Origin: Dipteris shenzhenensis
Taxonomy: Eukaryota > Polypodiophyta > Polypodiopsida > Gleicheniales
Reading direction: 5' to 3' (one strand)
Assembly (NCBI GenBank): GCA_047967505.1
Contig: CM106539.1
DNA: 64,000 nucleotides
The notes beneath the pieces are model-generated. The model was not told where the DNA came from. It was given only the letters and a program-made list of their open reading frames with translations, and did not search any database. Below are positions 9,413 through 19,539 of the stretch, piece after piece (positions within the stretch are counted from its first letter, which is position 1; each line of letters opens with the position of its first letter). Made by a program: the position numbers and the translations under genes.

Positions 9413-9874
9413 TGTTACGCTCTAGCCGAGGTAGCATGACCTCGGAAGAATCAGTCGACATTTCCCTTAAAGGATCTATCTTTGTAATATATTTGTTTGC
9501 GCTTCATGGAAATGATCGGGAGGGAATTAATGTCAAGGTCCTAGGTGAGGGTTGATAGCACCAGACTAGGTGGATCTAAGGCTAAGGGCCTAGTGCAAAG
9601 AATGTGCCTAGGGGCAAAGGATTTAATGCATCCCAAGAGAGGGGTGAAATGTTGCATTAGGAAGGCCCTATATGGATGACATGTGGCATGTAGATCTATC
9701 TAGGGAGATGGGGCTTGGTGAAGCTTGAGAGAGAAGAGAATAGTGATTTTCACGTATGTTTTTCTTGGCATTCTCGGTCTGCTTGAAAGCTTCAGCAAGG
9801 TTGGCTGGGTGGATTAACTCCGGTGCTGCTCCCGTGATCTGCAGTAGGAATAGATGGTTGTGAAATTTGTGACA
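9413..9874 (+). repeat. 3' LTR of the young gypsy element
   Basis: It begins TGTTACGCTC and ends GTGACA, 462 bp, followed by the target duplication AAAAT at 9875-9879. Differences from the 5' LTR that I can see include GATGTGG/GAGGTAG, CATGTAA/CATGGAA, GGCCCAG/GGCCTAG and GATAGTTG/GATGGTTG. Confidence 0.95.
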
Positions 9875-9879
9875 AAAAT

Positions 9880-10490
9880 GGTGCTGCTGCTGATTTCCTT
9901 TCATGCCAATTAGTCACCTTAGGCTCCTTCTCAGCCTCATTTGCATTCCCATATGTGCTGCCCGTTGTCATCTTATACGTGCTGGCATATCTGGGTTCAA
10001 ACACCTCTGCCAATTGGGTTGCACGCTCAATTGTTTGAGGGTTATGTGTCTTCTCATCTGCAGCTAGTGAAGGACTCAATCCTTGGATGAAACACAACTT
10101 CTTCCCTCTCTTAGATACGTCCTGTACAAACAAGGAAAGTCTCGAAAAGCGCTACAAGTACTCTTGGACAGTACCAGTTTGTGATAATGCATAAAATTCA
10201 GCCAGATATTACTCCAGTATGAGCGGGGATACAAATGTGGTGATCATAAGCTCCTTGAACTCCTTCCATGTGGTTGGTCTCTGAGGCGAGTCCCTCATAT
10301 AACGCCACCAAGTATGTGCATACGTGCAAAGATTATGCGGTCCTCATCGTGCTTTGGGTAAGCAGAATAATGTTCCAGCTTCGTAAGCCACTCCTCCAGC
10401 TCATTAGGTGTGCGAGTGTCACCTTTCAACTTATGCACAGTGAGTTTATCCTTGATATCCTTGGCTTCAAATAAATAAATAAATAAATAT
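9880..10490 (-). pseudogene. Gag, N-terminal and middle part, of the old gypsy element
   Basis: The minus strand reads a Retrotrans_gag-like domain across several frames. Near 10430-10330 are DTRTPNELEEWLTKLEHY and a following segment; further left come TTWKEFKELM-like and TTFVSPLILEQYLAEFYAL segments; then the open frame 10133-9880 carries FVQDVSKRGKKLCFIQGL. Gag forms the virus-like particle. Stops and at least two frameshifts are present. The frame is interrupted at 9880 by the younger gypsy element, and its continuation is at 4351 and leftwards. The same gag family recurs as a relic at 46101-46313. Confidence 0.75.
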
Positions 10491-13400
10491 AAATATAAAT
10501 ATAAATAAGTAGATATCTAAATAAATAAATACTTCCTTGTAGTTCCTCATTTCATCAATACTTCCTTTTTAGAGGTCTTTTAGACAGTGACATTCATCCA
10601 TAGCATTTGGGCCTTATCTCACTTGAGACTGCTATTACAGACTTTTTGCCACCATAGCCGCATACAACGCTAACCCCCGCTTAGGGTTGACATCTCCCCC
10701 AGCTTCCAGATGACCATCACGGTACTGCTAGTCTCCATCTTCTCCATGAGCGTAGCATTATGTTTTAGTATCGTTATGATTATGGCTCTTTTGTATTTAT
10801 CATGGGTGTTAATGCCCTTCAAGGCTCCAAGTCCTTCAACTCATTGTATCAGGTTCTTTCAGTCTCATAGATCCTTTGGTCTTTTAAAGACTTTTAATAA
10901 ACTTTCTTTCTTTCTTCCTCTCCTCTCTATTTTGGTAGCGAGACCTCACAGTTGGATAGCAGGAATGAAATGATGAACTTGGAGGCTATAATGAGGCAAG
11001 CTTATTTAGGGGAAACAAATATAGACACATGGGTTGTGTGACCTTTCAAAAAGGGAGTACTGATTTTTTGAAATAATGGATGCCATGAGGCTTGAATTTA
11101 TCCTCTTATTAAAAACTTGGAATAGGATGAGTGCATAACGATATTTAGTATGGAACATGTTTTTTCTATGATGGGAATGAGAAAAAGAGAAGGGAGGAAT
11201 TTGCATATTTGATTAAGCAAATTCTTAACTTGAACCTTAAGGTAGTTCAAACATACAGACCCAAATGATACATTTGGGTTAAGGTGGATCCAAAAAAGTT
11301 CTTGCATTCTAGTTTGGGCTCAAGCACGTCAATCTTGCGAGTGAGCATTTGGCTATTACATATAAAATTTGTCGAGCTCCAAGCTGCTATGCCCCCCTCT
11401 TTAGGATGGAGAGAAGGACTAAAGAATCTAGTATACTTTCCTTGGTTTACTTAACTCGAGCTGCATGCTGCTGTGCCCCCCTCTAGAATCCAATTTACTT
11501 ACCCTAGTTGCACTCGCCTCAACTTTTGTTTTGCTCCTTTGAAAGGAGATATGCATACGATGAAGTCTTTTTGGTTTTGTAATAAAATAGCCCTCTTTTT
11601 GTGTGCTAGCCCTCTTTTTAGTTTAGAAGATCATGTTATGCTCTGATGCATGGGGGAGAAAAATGCAAAGGAAATAAACTAGGGATAGAATGTCAAACGA
11701 AAAAGAAAAAGTAAGTAAACATGAGCTGTGTTATCAATGTACAATTGGTGGAACAAAGCAAATGAAATATGGGATTGTAGATAAGAGGTTGTAGTGAGGA
11801 TGATTTCGTTAGCCTCGTTGTATTATATGTAAGTAGACAGCGTGGATGATATCTCCACTAAAAGCCTTTGCACATACTTATGCCCATGTTCAAGCAAGCC
11901 TAAGATGAGGGTGCTAGTAAAATGGCATTTTTGGAGTAAAATGACATTTTTGGTTTGTGCTCCAGTACGTTGCCTTACTCGTTGCTATATCCCTTGGGAT
12001 GCATTTTGTAGGTACACAAGATGCTCTTGAGATGTTTGCATGAGTGCTTCAGCCATACTATTGAGAGGAATTGAAGCGTATCATGGTAATGTACATTGGC
12101 GAGCTAAGTTTTTACTTTCTAAGATTAGGACTAGGGTTATATGTATTTCGAAGTCCCTATCTATTTCAAGTGTTGTGTGGTTCATTAAGGGAATATATAT
12201 CGTTGTGTCTTCTCTTTTGTATTACCTGCTGGCAAAGGAGTCTGCTTTTGCTTATTTATATACGAAAGCGTATGAGGGATATGGCTGTGTGATGCAATTA
12301 AACAATAGGATCGTGTCATGGGCACACTTTCCCAAGGAGTGTTTTTCCTACCACATAGAAACTCTAGCTGGTTATTAGGAAACCCAAAGATTAGGAAGAC
12401 AAAGGATCTCTTTAATTAAATAGTAACGGCGGGAAGGGTTTTTGTGATGTCATAAGATGGTGATGGGATACTTCCTAGTGTCTTATCCAAACTATGTTAT
12501 TTATCTATCCAAACTATGCCATAAATTTTCCTATCGTCAAATACAATGGCTTTTTTGTTTACACGTGTAGATGTGACTTTGGAGAATTCAAAGCCTACAT
12601 TGTTCGCAAGCAAGTGCAAACACATGAAATTATGAAGGATCCAACATGTTTATGGTTTGTGGAGCACAATCAGATATCTTATACATGCATGGATCACAAG
12701 GTAGTTATGATGGCCTATGATACCTCTTTCTATGACTAGGGAAGGCAGCTAGTCTGATAATATACAACGACATGGAATGGCCTAAGTTTGTTTATGACAC
12801 ATGCTTAATGTCATGATAGCACTCACAGATTGTATCATTATTAGCTTGCCTCTTCAACCAACTTGTCCTATTTTCCAAATTGAAAGGACTACTATATCCA
12901 TTAGAAATGCCATTTCTTTGTCCTCTCCATACAACCTCATTCATCGGATGATTAGCTGGACCAAGTTCAAGAGACCCATGTTCATATAGACCAAGCTTGC
13001 ATCCTACCAATTAGCTAGCATTTTAGGCACAAGGGTCCATGGCTCCCTTATTCCACGTTTATTTTAGGTACTATTAGATCTATTGGCCCCTTCTACCATG
13101 CCTGTCAACACCCCCCGTTTGGTTGAGGAACACAATCATAATTGCTCTTGCAGTCATAATAGATGTCCTGACACATGGGCCCATACCCAAGGATTGTGAA
13201 ATGCTACACCAGCACAAAGGCAATTGCCTTTGACATTCAATTCCGCATATCATGACCAGTGTTGCCATAGGCTGAAACCTCTAGCAATAGTTGCTTTGTG
13301 ACACAACCATCTATCATTGATCTTTTAGTCTTTCTACCCCATCATTAATGTATTGCCACAGAAAAGATTATGAATTTAATGTCATGATGGAATGACTCTT

Positions 13401-15208
13401 GCCCAAAGTATTGCCTTGTCAGGGGTCTTCAATTCCCACAACATAGCAACATATGCCCCCAAAGTTACTAAGGAAAAGATTTTGGCAAAAGATACTCTAG
13501 GGAGTTTCCACAAATCTTTCATTTTTCAAGGTTGTTTAATTCCACATAATACATGGGATATTCATCTTACCCTCTCAATCCATTTTGTATTCCATGCGCC
13601 ATTGGAGGAATGTGGCTCCTTAGACCATGCTGTGAGGGGGCCAATCCAACGCCTCCCAACACCTCATGCATAGATAACATACTATTGACGTCCCTTCTAG
13701 TGTCCCTTGATGCAGCCAGGCCTCATACTTGAGCGATTGATTTCACCTTTCGTACAACCATTGCAATTGGTGCGCCTTGATTTCTGCCCTACATTGCTAG
13801 AGGCAACAATGCTCTAGGGTTCATTTAAATTCCTTTGCCAAATTGTGTTACCGGTATAGAAGATGGAAGGCCGAAGCCTTACTGATCTCTTTAGTCTAAG
13901 ATGATTATAGTTTCTCCCATTTTTACTCGTGTTGCACACCCACGGAGCAATGTAGAAAAGAAATCTTGAAAGCTCTATGCTTCTATGTGGCATAGTTATG
14001 TTGTTAACATTCACATTATCCAGGCAACACTATTCTAGCGATTGGGGCATTTTAAGACAAAATAGCCTCAACATTTGTCTATATTGATCAGGTCAGATAT
14101 CTACAAAACTCTTACATTTTCACCTACGCATGTACATGTTGTGTGTGTGTATGTGTGTTCACGAAGAATATTTGTTCGATACTTTTTGACTAGGAGGGAA
14201 TCTTGTGCCCCCTAATGGTGCCTTTTAGAAGGAGAAACATCGTATCATTCACATAATCCATTTTAATAACTAGTAAAAATATCCGATTTCCTCTTGCCTT
14301 GTATTAAAATTAAGAGGATCATATTGTTTTTCACTTTCCACATTGTGAGGCCCACAAATTTAGGTCATTCAGCATATATATACAGTAGTGTGAAGAAATG
14401 GGCAACAAATTGAGATGGTCTGTGCATATGTGTACATATAACCATATTCATAATCATAGATAAAAAAAGCAGAGGTGATATAGCGGCAAATTATATACTA
14501 ATCACAACAACTATAAAAGATTAACATATTAAGATATATGAATCGCCCCCCCATTTCCATGGGGTTCATCCCTAAGGTTGAAGTACCACCAAACGAACAA
14601 AGTATTGGCCTAAACAGAGAAGAGATCTTCTAAGGTAGGGCTGGCATTGTTATGTGTGAAGGCACCTTAATATATTCTTTTTTCTAGAGGATTTCCGACA
14701 TGAAGGTTCCTGGTTCAGAGGGAATTGTGTGTAGAATGGAAGTGTGTACTACTTAAGGCAGATGTTTGTGACTTGGACTAGACTTGGATCTCTAGGACCA
14801 AGGATGATTGTGAGAGCTATATGGTTGGACAATGAATGTGTATGTATCAAGCCTTTAGAGTCAAGCACACTAAGGTTATATTGTCAGCAGATGTTGCAAG
14901 TGCAATATCATGAGTGTTGTACTTTTTCTCATGTGCCCTTATATTTGTCATGGTATACTTGTACCCTATTCACGTCTCTACATGTCCTGTCATATATGAT
15001 GGAGGATGTCTAAAAATACATAAAACTAATACTACTGGATACTGTGCTGGTCTTATTCTAGCCAATGGGGCCAAGGTACTTAAGCGTGGGTGTGACCTGG
15101 ACTATCCAACCTACAGTCCAAAGCTTTCTTGCTGCTAGGCATTGGAAATCCAGAGTGCACAGTTATTTATAGGCAGAAAAGGTAACATCTGAGAGTTTGG
15201 TCTTGCAG
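10491..15208. other. Long stretch without a recognised gene (possibly intron of the kinase gene)
   Basis: I see only an AAAT/ATAAAT-rich microsatellite at about 10473-10535, a short TG run near 14140, and scattered short open frames. One of these (12040-12378, +) ends in KAYEGYGCVMQLNNRIVSWA and SYHIETLAGY, which faintly resembles a retroelement RNase H, but the support is too weak for a call. No kinase N-lobe exon was found. Because the first kinase exon starts at a splice acceptor (15206-15208), this stretch may lie inside an intron. Confidence 0.5.
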
Positions 15209-15268
15209 ATCAGTGAAGAGGCATCCCCGCTTTCATTCAAGGGAAGCCCATACTGGATGGCACCTGAG
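15209..15268 (+). CDS. MAPKKK (MEKK/YODA-like) exon: activation segment to APE
   Basis: The exon is bounded by TTGCAG and a GT donor (GAG|GTACTG) and encodes 20 residues in phase 0: ISEEASPLSFKGSPYWMAPE, the end of the activation loop and the kinase subdomain VIII motif. In plant MAPKKKs of the MEKK group, SFKGSPYWMAPE is characteristic, and to my knowledge introns sit just before this segment and just after APE, as here. These kinases phosphorylate MAPKKs in development and stress signalling. The exons encoding the glycine loop, the VAIK lysine, HRD and DFG are not visible upstream in the window. Confidence 0.9.
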
Positions 15269-15355
15269 GTACTGTATTTTGTTGTTACTTCTTATGAACC
15301 TAGTTCGAGTCGTAGTGTTTGTCAAAATTTATCCAGTTTTCTTTTAACCTTACAG

Positions 15356-15466
15356 GTCATTCTACAAAAGAATACGGGCTTTGAACTTGCTGTGGATATT
15401 TGGAGTCTTGGCTGCACAGTGATAGAGATGGTTACTGGTAAACCTCCTTGGTTCCAGTATGAAGGG
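15356..15466 (+). CDS. MAPKKK exon: DIWSLG helix (subdomain IX)
   Basis: The acceptor is CTTACAG and the donor is GAAGGG|GTAAGC. The 111-bp exon is phase 0 at both ends and gives 37 residues, including FELAVDIWSLGCTVIEMVTG and KPPWFQYEG. DIWSLGCTVIEM with KPPW and QYEG is diagnostic of plant MEKK-type MAPKKKs. The intron before it is only 87 bp, while the next one is 25.5 kb. The exon has no stop or frameshift, which suggests that the gene is under selection. Confidence 0.92.
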
Positions 15467-15564
15467 GTAAGCCTTTGGATCACTTTGCTAAGTATATATC
15501 CTTTATTCTTAACCACCTTTTGCTACTGTATGGCGGAAAGGCCAAAATGTGAACTTGTTTTTTT

Positions 15565-15580
15565 GGGGGGGGGGGGGGGG
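15565..15580 (+). repeat. Poly-G tract (G16 after T7)
   Basis: A run of 16 G preceded by 7 T lies 99 bp after the donor of the giant intron. A similar T12G13 run is in the intron before the last exon (41514-41538). Confidence 0.85.
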
Positions 15581-15884
15581 ACACATGTCGAAACTGTTTC
15601 CTGGCTTGGTATTACTAGTTTATATCCATGTATAATGGGTGCAATCCATTGTTTTGAAATAAAAGTTTTGAGTATGTGAAAGGTTAGATTTCCATACATA
15701 AATTAAAAAGCTAGAGTTCCATTGGTAGCTGTGACATACCTGTTGACTCACGGGCTCCTTGTATATACTTTTTAAACCATTAATTCCTCCTTCAAGAATC
15801 CCGTCCCAATTCCTTGCTGCCATAAGGTATGCCACATATGACAAGGTGCACAACACCCTCCTTGTCCAGCATTGCTTTATGCTG

Positions 15885-16235
15885 CATCATAGGTGGTTGT
15901 GAGATCAAGGGTCGGAACTGACTAGGCATTGGGTTTGGTCAGATGGAGCAGCCTCTCAATTCAAGGCTAGAAGACCATTCTATTTCGTTTGGATCTGGAC
16001 ATGGAAAGGGCGAGCACGATGGGGCTTGGGCTATTGTGAAGAGAACATTAACACATGACAAATGGATCCACCTTAAAAAATGCAAGAGATGTCGTGGATT
16101 TTTTGAGGACCAACTTGTCTCATGGGGCTCAAGCCAGCTATGAATCTAAGGAGAGGAATGTAGCACGAGTGTTTTGGACCGTGGATATTGTTAGACTTTC
16201 TTTTAATTTAGTTGCCTTAGTGCAAAATATAATTA
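15885..16235 (+). pseudogene. Relic of a transposon-associated SDG...GHGKG domain protein
   Basis: Three overlapping frames together read a recognisable protein segment. Frame one, about 15925-15990, gives HWVWSDGAASQFKARRPFYF. Frame two, 15985-16055, gives FGSGHGKGEHDGAWAIVKR. Frame three, 16075-16190, gives NARDVVDFLRTNLSHGAQAS and YESKERNVARVFW. The SDG(C/A)AxQFKxR block followed by GHGKGxxDGxGxxxKR is, from memory, a pair of blocks found in large transposon-like protein families in plants and animals. I do not know an agreed name. At least two frameshifts make it dead. The gypsy element at 16240 begins right after it and may have truncated it. Confidence 0.55.
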
Positions 16236-16239
16236 TGGT

Positions 16240-17121
16240 TGTAACCCCGAAGGCATGAAACCTCGTGCTCTTTGCAATACAAACACTCTTTCTCTTGCTC
16301 TCCTTCACTCCCTCTCTCTACAAGCACACTAGGGCCCAGGACAAACATCGGGCTGGACCCCCCGAAGGTTTTTATTCATAAGGAGAAAGTGCGTACAAGA
16401 GTTCAGCATAGAGCTGCCTACTACAAATTCAAAACGTGAATTATTTTACAAGAGCTTCAAGCTCATTCCAAAATGGCAACATGCCACTTGTCTAGAATCT
16501 AAACTAAGTCCTATTACATGCCTCTAAGGGCAATTTCTGGGGTCTTCGTAGCACTTGGTCACGCGGGTGGCCTCCGAAATACTCGCCACGCTCCAAATTA
16601 CTTGGGTCTTTAGCCCCTCATAGTACCTGTAATAATTAATGAAAGCGCACCACCATGGCACCCATCAATTGTTAGCGCTTTGCATGCAAATAACACACTG
16701 TGGACTAATTCTAGTCACGGTGGGCGTCCCCACTGAACACATGTGCACATATAACAAATATATATAAATATATCTATTCTCTGGTTGACCGGAGTCAACA
16801 CTCTTGATTATAATTAAGGGGCTTTGACCAAGGGTCGAGGCGCCTTAACTTAACCCTCTTGGTGTATGCCAAGTCTCATTGACCGAAGTCAACCCTCTTT
16901 GACCGTAGTCAGCTCTGTGGTTCTTTGGTTAACTGTAGTTAGCCATCTTGGTAATAAACTAAGTCTCTTCGACCGAAGTCAAGCTTACCTAACCAGAGTC
17001 AAGTATCTTTGACCATTAAAGGAACTCTTTGACCATAATTAACACATATGAAAACTCTTTAATTATGATCAGATAAATGGTCAATTGTACTTTGACTTAG
17101 GATATTTACATTGTGGTGACA
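16240..17121 (-). repeat. 3' LTR (left copy) of the intronic gypsy element
   Basis: On the + strand it starts TGTAACCCCGAAGGC and ends GTGGTGACA; on the element's strand it begins TGTCACCACAATG. It is alignable along its length with 22992-23939, apart from point changes and the gap near 16835. It contains the palindrome array 16784-17042. Confidence 0.93.
16784..17042. promoter_or_regulatory. Array of TTGACC-type palindromes in the left LTR
   Basis: Hyphenated palindromes of the form GTTGACCGNAGTCAAC recur every 20-35 bp, with variants such as CGACCGAAGTCAAG and TAACCAGAGTCAAG. Each full unit places a TTGAC core (the W-box bound by WRKY factors) on both strands. This copy has lost some units present in the right LTR. 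Regulatory function is inferred from the motif only. Confidence 0.6.
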
Positions 17122-17135
17122 TCCCCTCGGCTTCT
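17122..17135 (-). promoter_or_regulatory. Polypurine tract of the intronic gypsy element
   Basis: The + strand TCCCCTCGGCTTC is the complement of GAAGCCGAGGGGA, which lies next to the LTR start TGTCACC on the minus strand. Confidence 0.75.
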
Positions 17136-17159
17136 ATTCAGTTGACCTTAACTGAAAAG

Positions 17160-17873
17160 CTTCCTTGTAAACATCCAAAAGCTGTGGATGATCACACAAC
17201 ATGTCTTCATCCATCCATTTGGCATCCAATGCCGTATAATTCAAGAACTCTTGCCCTGTGGGCCTTTGCGTACAGTATGATACACAATCTGCTTTGGCTG
17301 AAGGACCTCCTCCAGCTCATCCACTTGTGGTGGATCCTCTGATATTGTCTCTGTAGGCTCTGGCCCCTAGAATTTCTTTAGAAGACTCACATGGAATGCA
17401 TTGTGAATCCTCCAATGCTTTGGCAATGCTAACCTGTATACAACCTCATTTATTCTTTTGGTAACCCTGAAAGGGCCATAGTACCTGGAAGATAACTTTG
17501 CATACACTTTCTTTTTGCCTTTAAACTTGCGGAGCCTAGCTTTCTCGAACTTTAAAAGTACCCAATCCCCTTCTTTGATATTTAATTGTCTCCTATGCTT
17601 ATCTGTAGCTCTTTTATGCTTCTCTTGAGACCTTTCAATTGCTGTCCGGACTCGGCTGTAAGCTGTCTGGAGATCTCTTACAAACTGATCAGCTGCAAAT
17701 ATTTCGTCCTTGGTCCTCAGGATAGGTGGCAGAATCACCTTCCCATAGATGACCTCAAAGGGGGCTTTCCCTGAAGAGCTGTGTACTGTATTATTGTAAG
17801 CAAACTCTACCAATGGTAGGTGCTTTTCCCAGTCTGAACCTTGGTCACCCACGTAGCATTTCAGCATATCCAA
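17160..17873 (-). pseudogene. Integrase C-terminal half and tail
   Basis: The open frame 17873-17367 reads DWEKHLPLVEFAYNNTVHSS, FEVIYGKVILPPI, GDWVLLKFEKARLRKFKGKK, SSRYYGPFRVTKRINEVVYR and FHVSLLKKF, the usual sequence from the end of the integrase core through the GPY/F region. A stop after KKF interrupts it, but the continuation to about 17160 still reads a chromodomain-like tail (QIVYHTVRKG and similar). It is separated from the integrase core frame by about 100 bp that contain a frame change and some unmatched sequence. Confidence 0.85.
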
Positions 17874-17979
17874 TGCTGTAGAATTTGCTACTTCACTTTG
17901 AATGTCTAGGGATGGAAAGAAGAAGAAAAATTGAGATTCGTCCCCATATTATCAAATAAAGCTCTCCACAATAGACTAG

Positions 17980-18495
17980 TCATTCTCGGTCACTGACAAT
18001 GGACTTAGGCATACCATGGTGCTTAAAGGTCTGTGCCATGAAAAGCTTAGCCATATGTTCTGCCTTTATGGTTTTACGAACTGCGATGAAATAAGCTTGC
18101 TTGCTGAATCTATCGATGATAGTCAAAATCTTGTCATTCCCTAACTTTGATCTTGGCAAATAAAAAATGAAGTCCATTGTAATACTTTCCCACGGTGCCT
18201 GAGGCACGGGAAGAGGCATAAGTAGGCCAGGTGCCGTCCGTCTATCATACTTCACTTTCTGACACGTAAGACATTCAGTAACAAATTGATGTATATCTTT
18301 CCGCATCCCTGGCCAAAAGAAATACCTCTCTAGTGCTAGAGTTGTCGCTGTAATTCCTCTATGTCCAGCATAGGGAGGTGCATGGCATTCTTCCAAAATC
18401 TTTTTCTTCATCTCTTGGGTGATGCATAGGCAGTCATCTTTCATTAAATACCCATCTTTCAGGGAATAGTGACTAGTGGACTGCCCCTCTTGCAT
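17980..18495 (-). pseudogene. Integrase: HHCC zinc finger and catalytic core
   Basis: The frame contains HAPPYAGHRGITATTLALER, FFWPGMRKDIHQFVTECLTC, and CQKVKYDRRTAPG, which form the H-H-C-C zinc finger. The catalytic core follows with WESITMDFIFYLPRSK (first Asp), ILTIIDRFSKQAYFI and HHGMPKSIVSDRE (second Asp). The frame then ends, and the part with the third acidic residue is in another frame near 17920-17880. The enzyme would join element DNA to the host chromosome. Confidence 0.88.
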
Positions 18496-18558
18496 TTTCT
18501 GTTAAATCTCACCAAAATCTGCATCATTAGGATATTGCTCTCTCATATCTTCCAGATC

Positions 18559-19200
18559 CTAGTGATAAGCAATAGTTACATTGTTGACCTGGGGTCTTCG
18601 AGACAAAGCATCTACCACTCTGTTCCGAACTCCTGGAGTATGGACAATCTGAGAATGGTACATTGACAGCATGTTTGCCCATTCCATATGCTTCTCGGAA
18701 AGCTTTTTCTGAGTCAAAAAGTATCTCAGACTTTGGTGATCTGTTTTAAGAGTAAAATCTGCACCCAAAAGATAATGCTTCCATGTATGGATGGCATAAA
18801 TTGCAGCCAATAAGTCTTTCTCATAGATTCCCAGATGTCTATCTGCATCCCGGAGTCTCTTGCTCTCATAGGCCACTACATGATCATTCTGATGCAATGC
18901 AGCCCCAACACATTCCCCACAAGCATCACAATCCACATCAAATGGTTGATACAAATCTGGAACTATTAAGATTGGCTCTGTGGTCAGCCTCTCTTTGAGT
19001 GTGATGAATGCTGTCTTTTGAGGAATTCCCCATCTGAAAGCTGCATTTTTCTTAGTAAGATTGTGGAGTGGAGCGGTTATATCCACAAAATGCTTGATAA
19101 ATCTTTTGTAGTAAGAACACAGGCCTATGAAACTTCGAACTTCATGCACAGTTTTCAACTCTGGCCATTCTTGAATGGCACGGATGTTTGCCGGATCCAT
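18559..19200 (-). CDS. RT connection and RNase H
   Basis: The 213-residue frame opens with MDPANIRAIQEWPELKTVHE and VRSFIGLCSYYKRFIKHF, the connection region of gypsy RT. RNase H follows with FDVDCDACGECVGAALHQ, HVVAYESKRLRDADRH, YEKDLLAAIYAIHTWKHYLL and LKTDHQSLRYF. The first catalytic block has DCDAC where TDAS is usual, but its aspartate is kept. The end, RNRVVDALSRRP, is the typical NxxADALSR block before integrase. No internal stop is present. Confidence 0.88.
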   Translation of the reverse strand: MDPANIRAIQEWPELKTVHEVRSFIGLCSYYKRFIKHFVDITAPLHNLTKKNAAFRWGIPQKTAFITLKERLTTEPILIVPDLYQPFDVDCDACGECVGAALHQNDHVVAYESKRLRDADRHLGIYEKDLLAAIYAIHTWKHYLLGADFTLKTDHQSLRYFLTQKKLSEKHMEWANMLSMYHSQIVHTPGVRNRVVDALSRRPQVNNVTIAYH

Positions 19201-19204
19201 CCGT

Positions 19205-19539
19205 ATCCCTTTGGATTATATGCTTCAAGTAGTGGATTTCTTCCAGGAAGAATTCACTTTTCTTGCTGTTTGCATAGAGCTGATGATTTCTCAGCTCTTG
19301 AAACACTATAGCAAGATGTTCCTTGTGTTCTTCTTTGGACTTAGAAAAGACAATTATGCCATCGAAGAAGGTACCAGTGAACTGTCTGTAGGTCGGAAGA
19401 TACGATTCATCATCCTATTGAAAGTAGCTGCGGCATTTGTCAATCCAAGGTCTCTCAGGGGGTAGCTCCCCTGGCAAAGCGTCAGAAAAGCAATCCTTAA
19501 AATTTTCAAGAAACTGAAATTTATTCTAAACTGCCTCAC
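19205..19539 (-). pseudogene. Reverse transcriptase relic with core deletion
   Basis: The minus strand reads the RT start (LPGELPPER-like) at about 19475 and jumps at once to LGLTNAAATFNRMMNRIF, so roughly 100 or more residues of the RT core between these blocks are deleted. After a frame change it reads FFDGIIVFSKSKEEHKEHLA; the usual catalytic DD pair is DG here. The thumb follows (QLYANSKKSEFFLEEIHYL). The enzyme cannot be active. Confidence 0.8.

Larger units (their letters stand above)
4357..9874 (+). mobile_element. Young Ty3/gypsy element with both LTRs, PBS, PPT and target duplication
   Basis: The element is bounded by 462-bp LTRs that begin TGTTACGCTC and end GTGACA. It is flanked by the 5-bp duplication AAAAT at 4352-4356 and 9875-9879. 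The order inside is PBS, about 1 kb of leader, gag, protease, RT, RNase H and an integrase tail. By eye the LTRs differ at about nine positions (roughly 98% identity), so insertion is recent. The coding region is defective: gag has a frameshift and two stops, there is a frameshift between RT and RNase H, and the integrase core is missing. It is inserted in the gag gene of the older minus-strand gypsy element. Confidence 0.95.
2260..10490 (-). mobile_element. Old Ty3/gypsy (chromovirus) element, minus strand, split by a younger insertion
   Basis: Reading leftwards from 10490, the minus strand gives gag, a zinc knuckle, protease, the start of RT, the end of integrase and a chromodomain. The gag frame is cut at 9875/4356 by the complete + strand element at 4357-9874 and resumes on the other side. 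An internal deletion also removed most of RT, all of RNase H and the front of integrase. I could not identify its LTRs: the sequence left of 2260 and right of 10490 does not match by eye. Frameshifts, stops and a 26-bp duplication show that it is inactive and older than the element inside it. Confidence 0.85.

Noticed and set aside
12040-12378. RNase H-like fragment (KAYEGYGCVMQLNNRIVSWA, SYHIETLAGY)
   Set aside because: Faint similarity to retroelement RNase H, but no neighbouring RT or integrase blocks in order. Too weak to annotate as a feature.
15030-15100. Possible upstream kinase exon (CAGLILANGAKVLKR resembling GANILVDANGxVKLADFG)
   Set aside because: The resemblance is short, needs gaps, has no HRD or DFG motif and no suitable donor site. 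I consider it chance.
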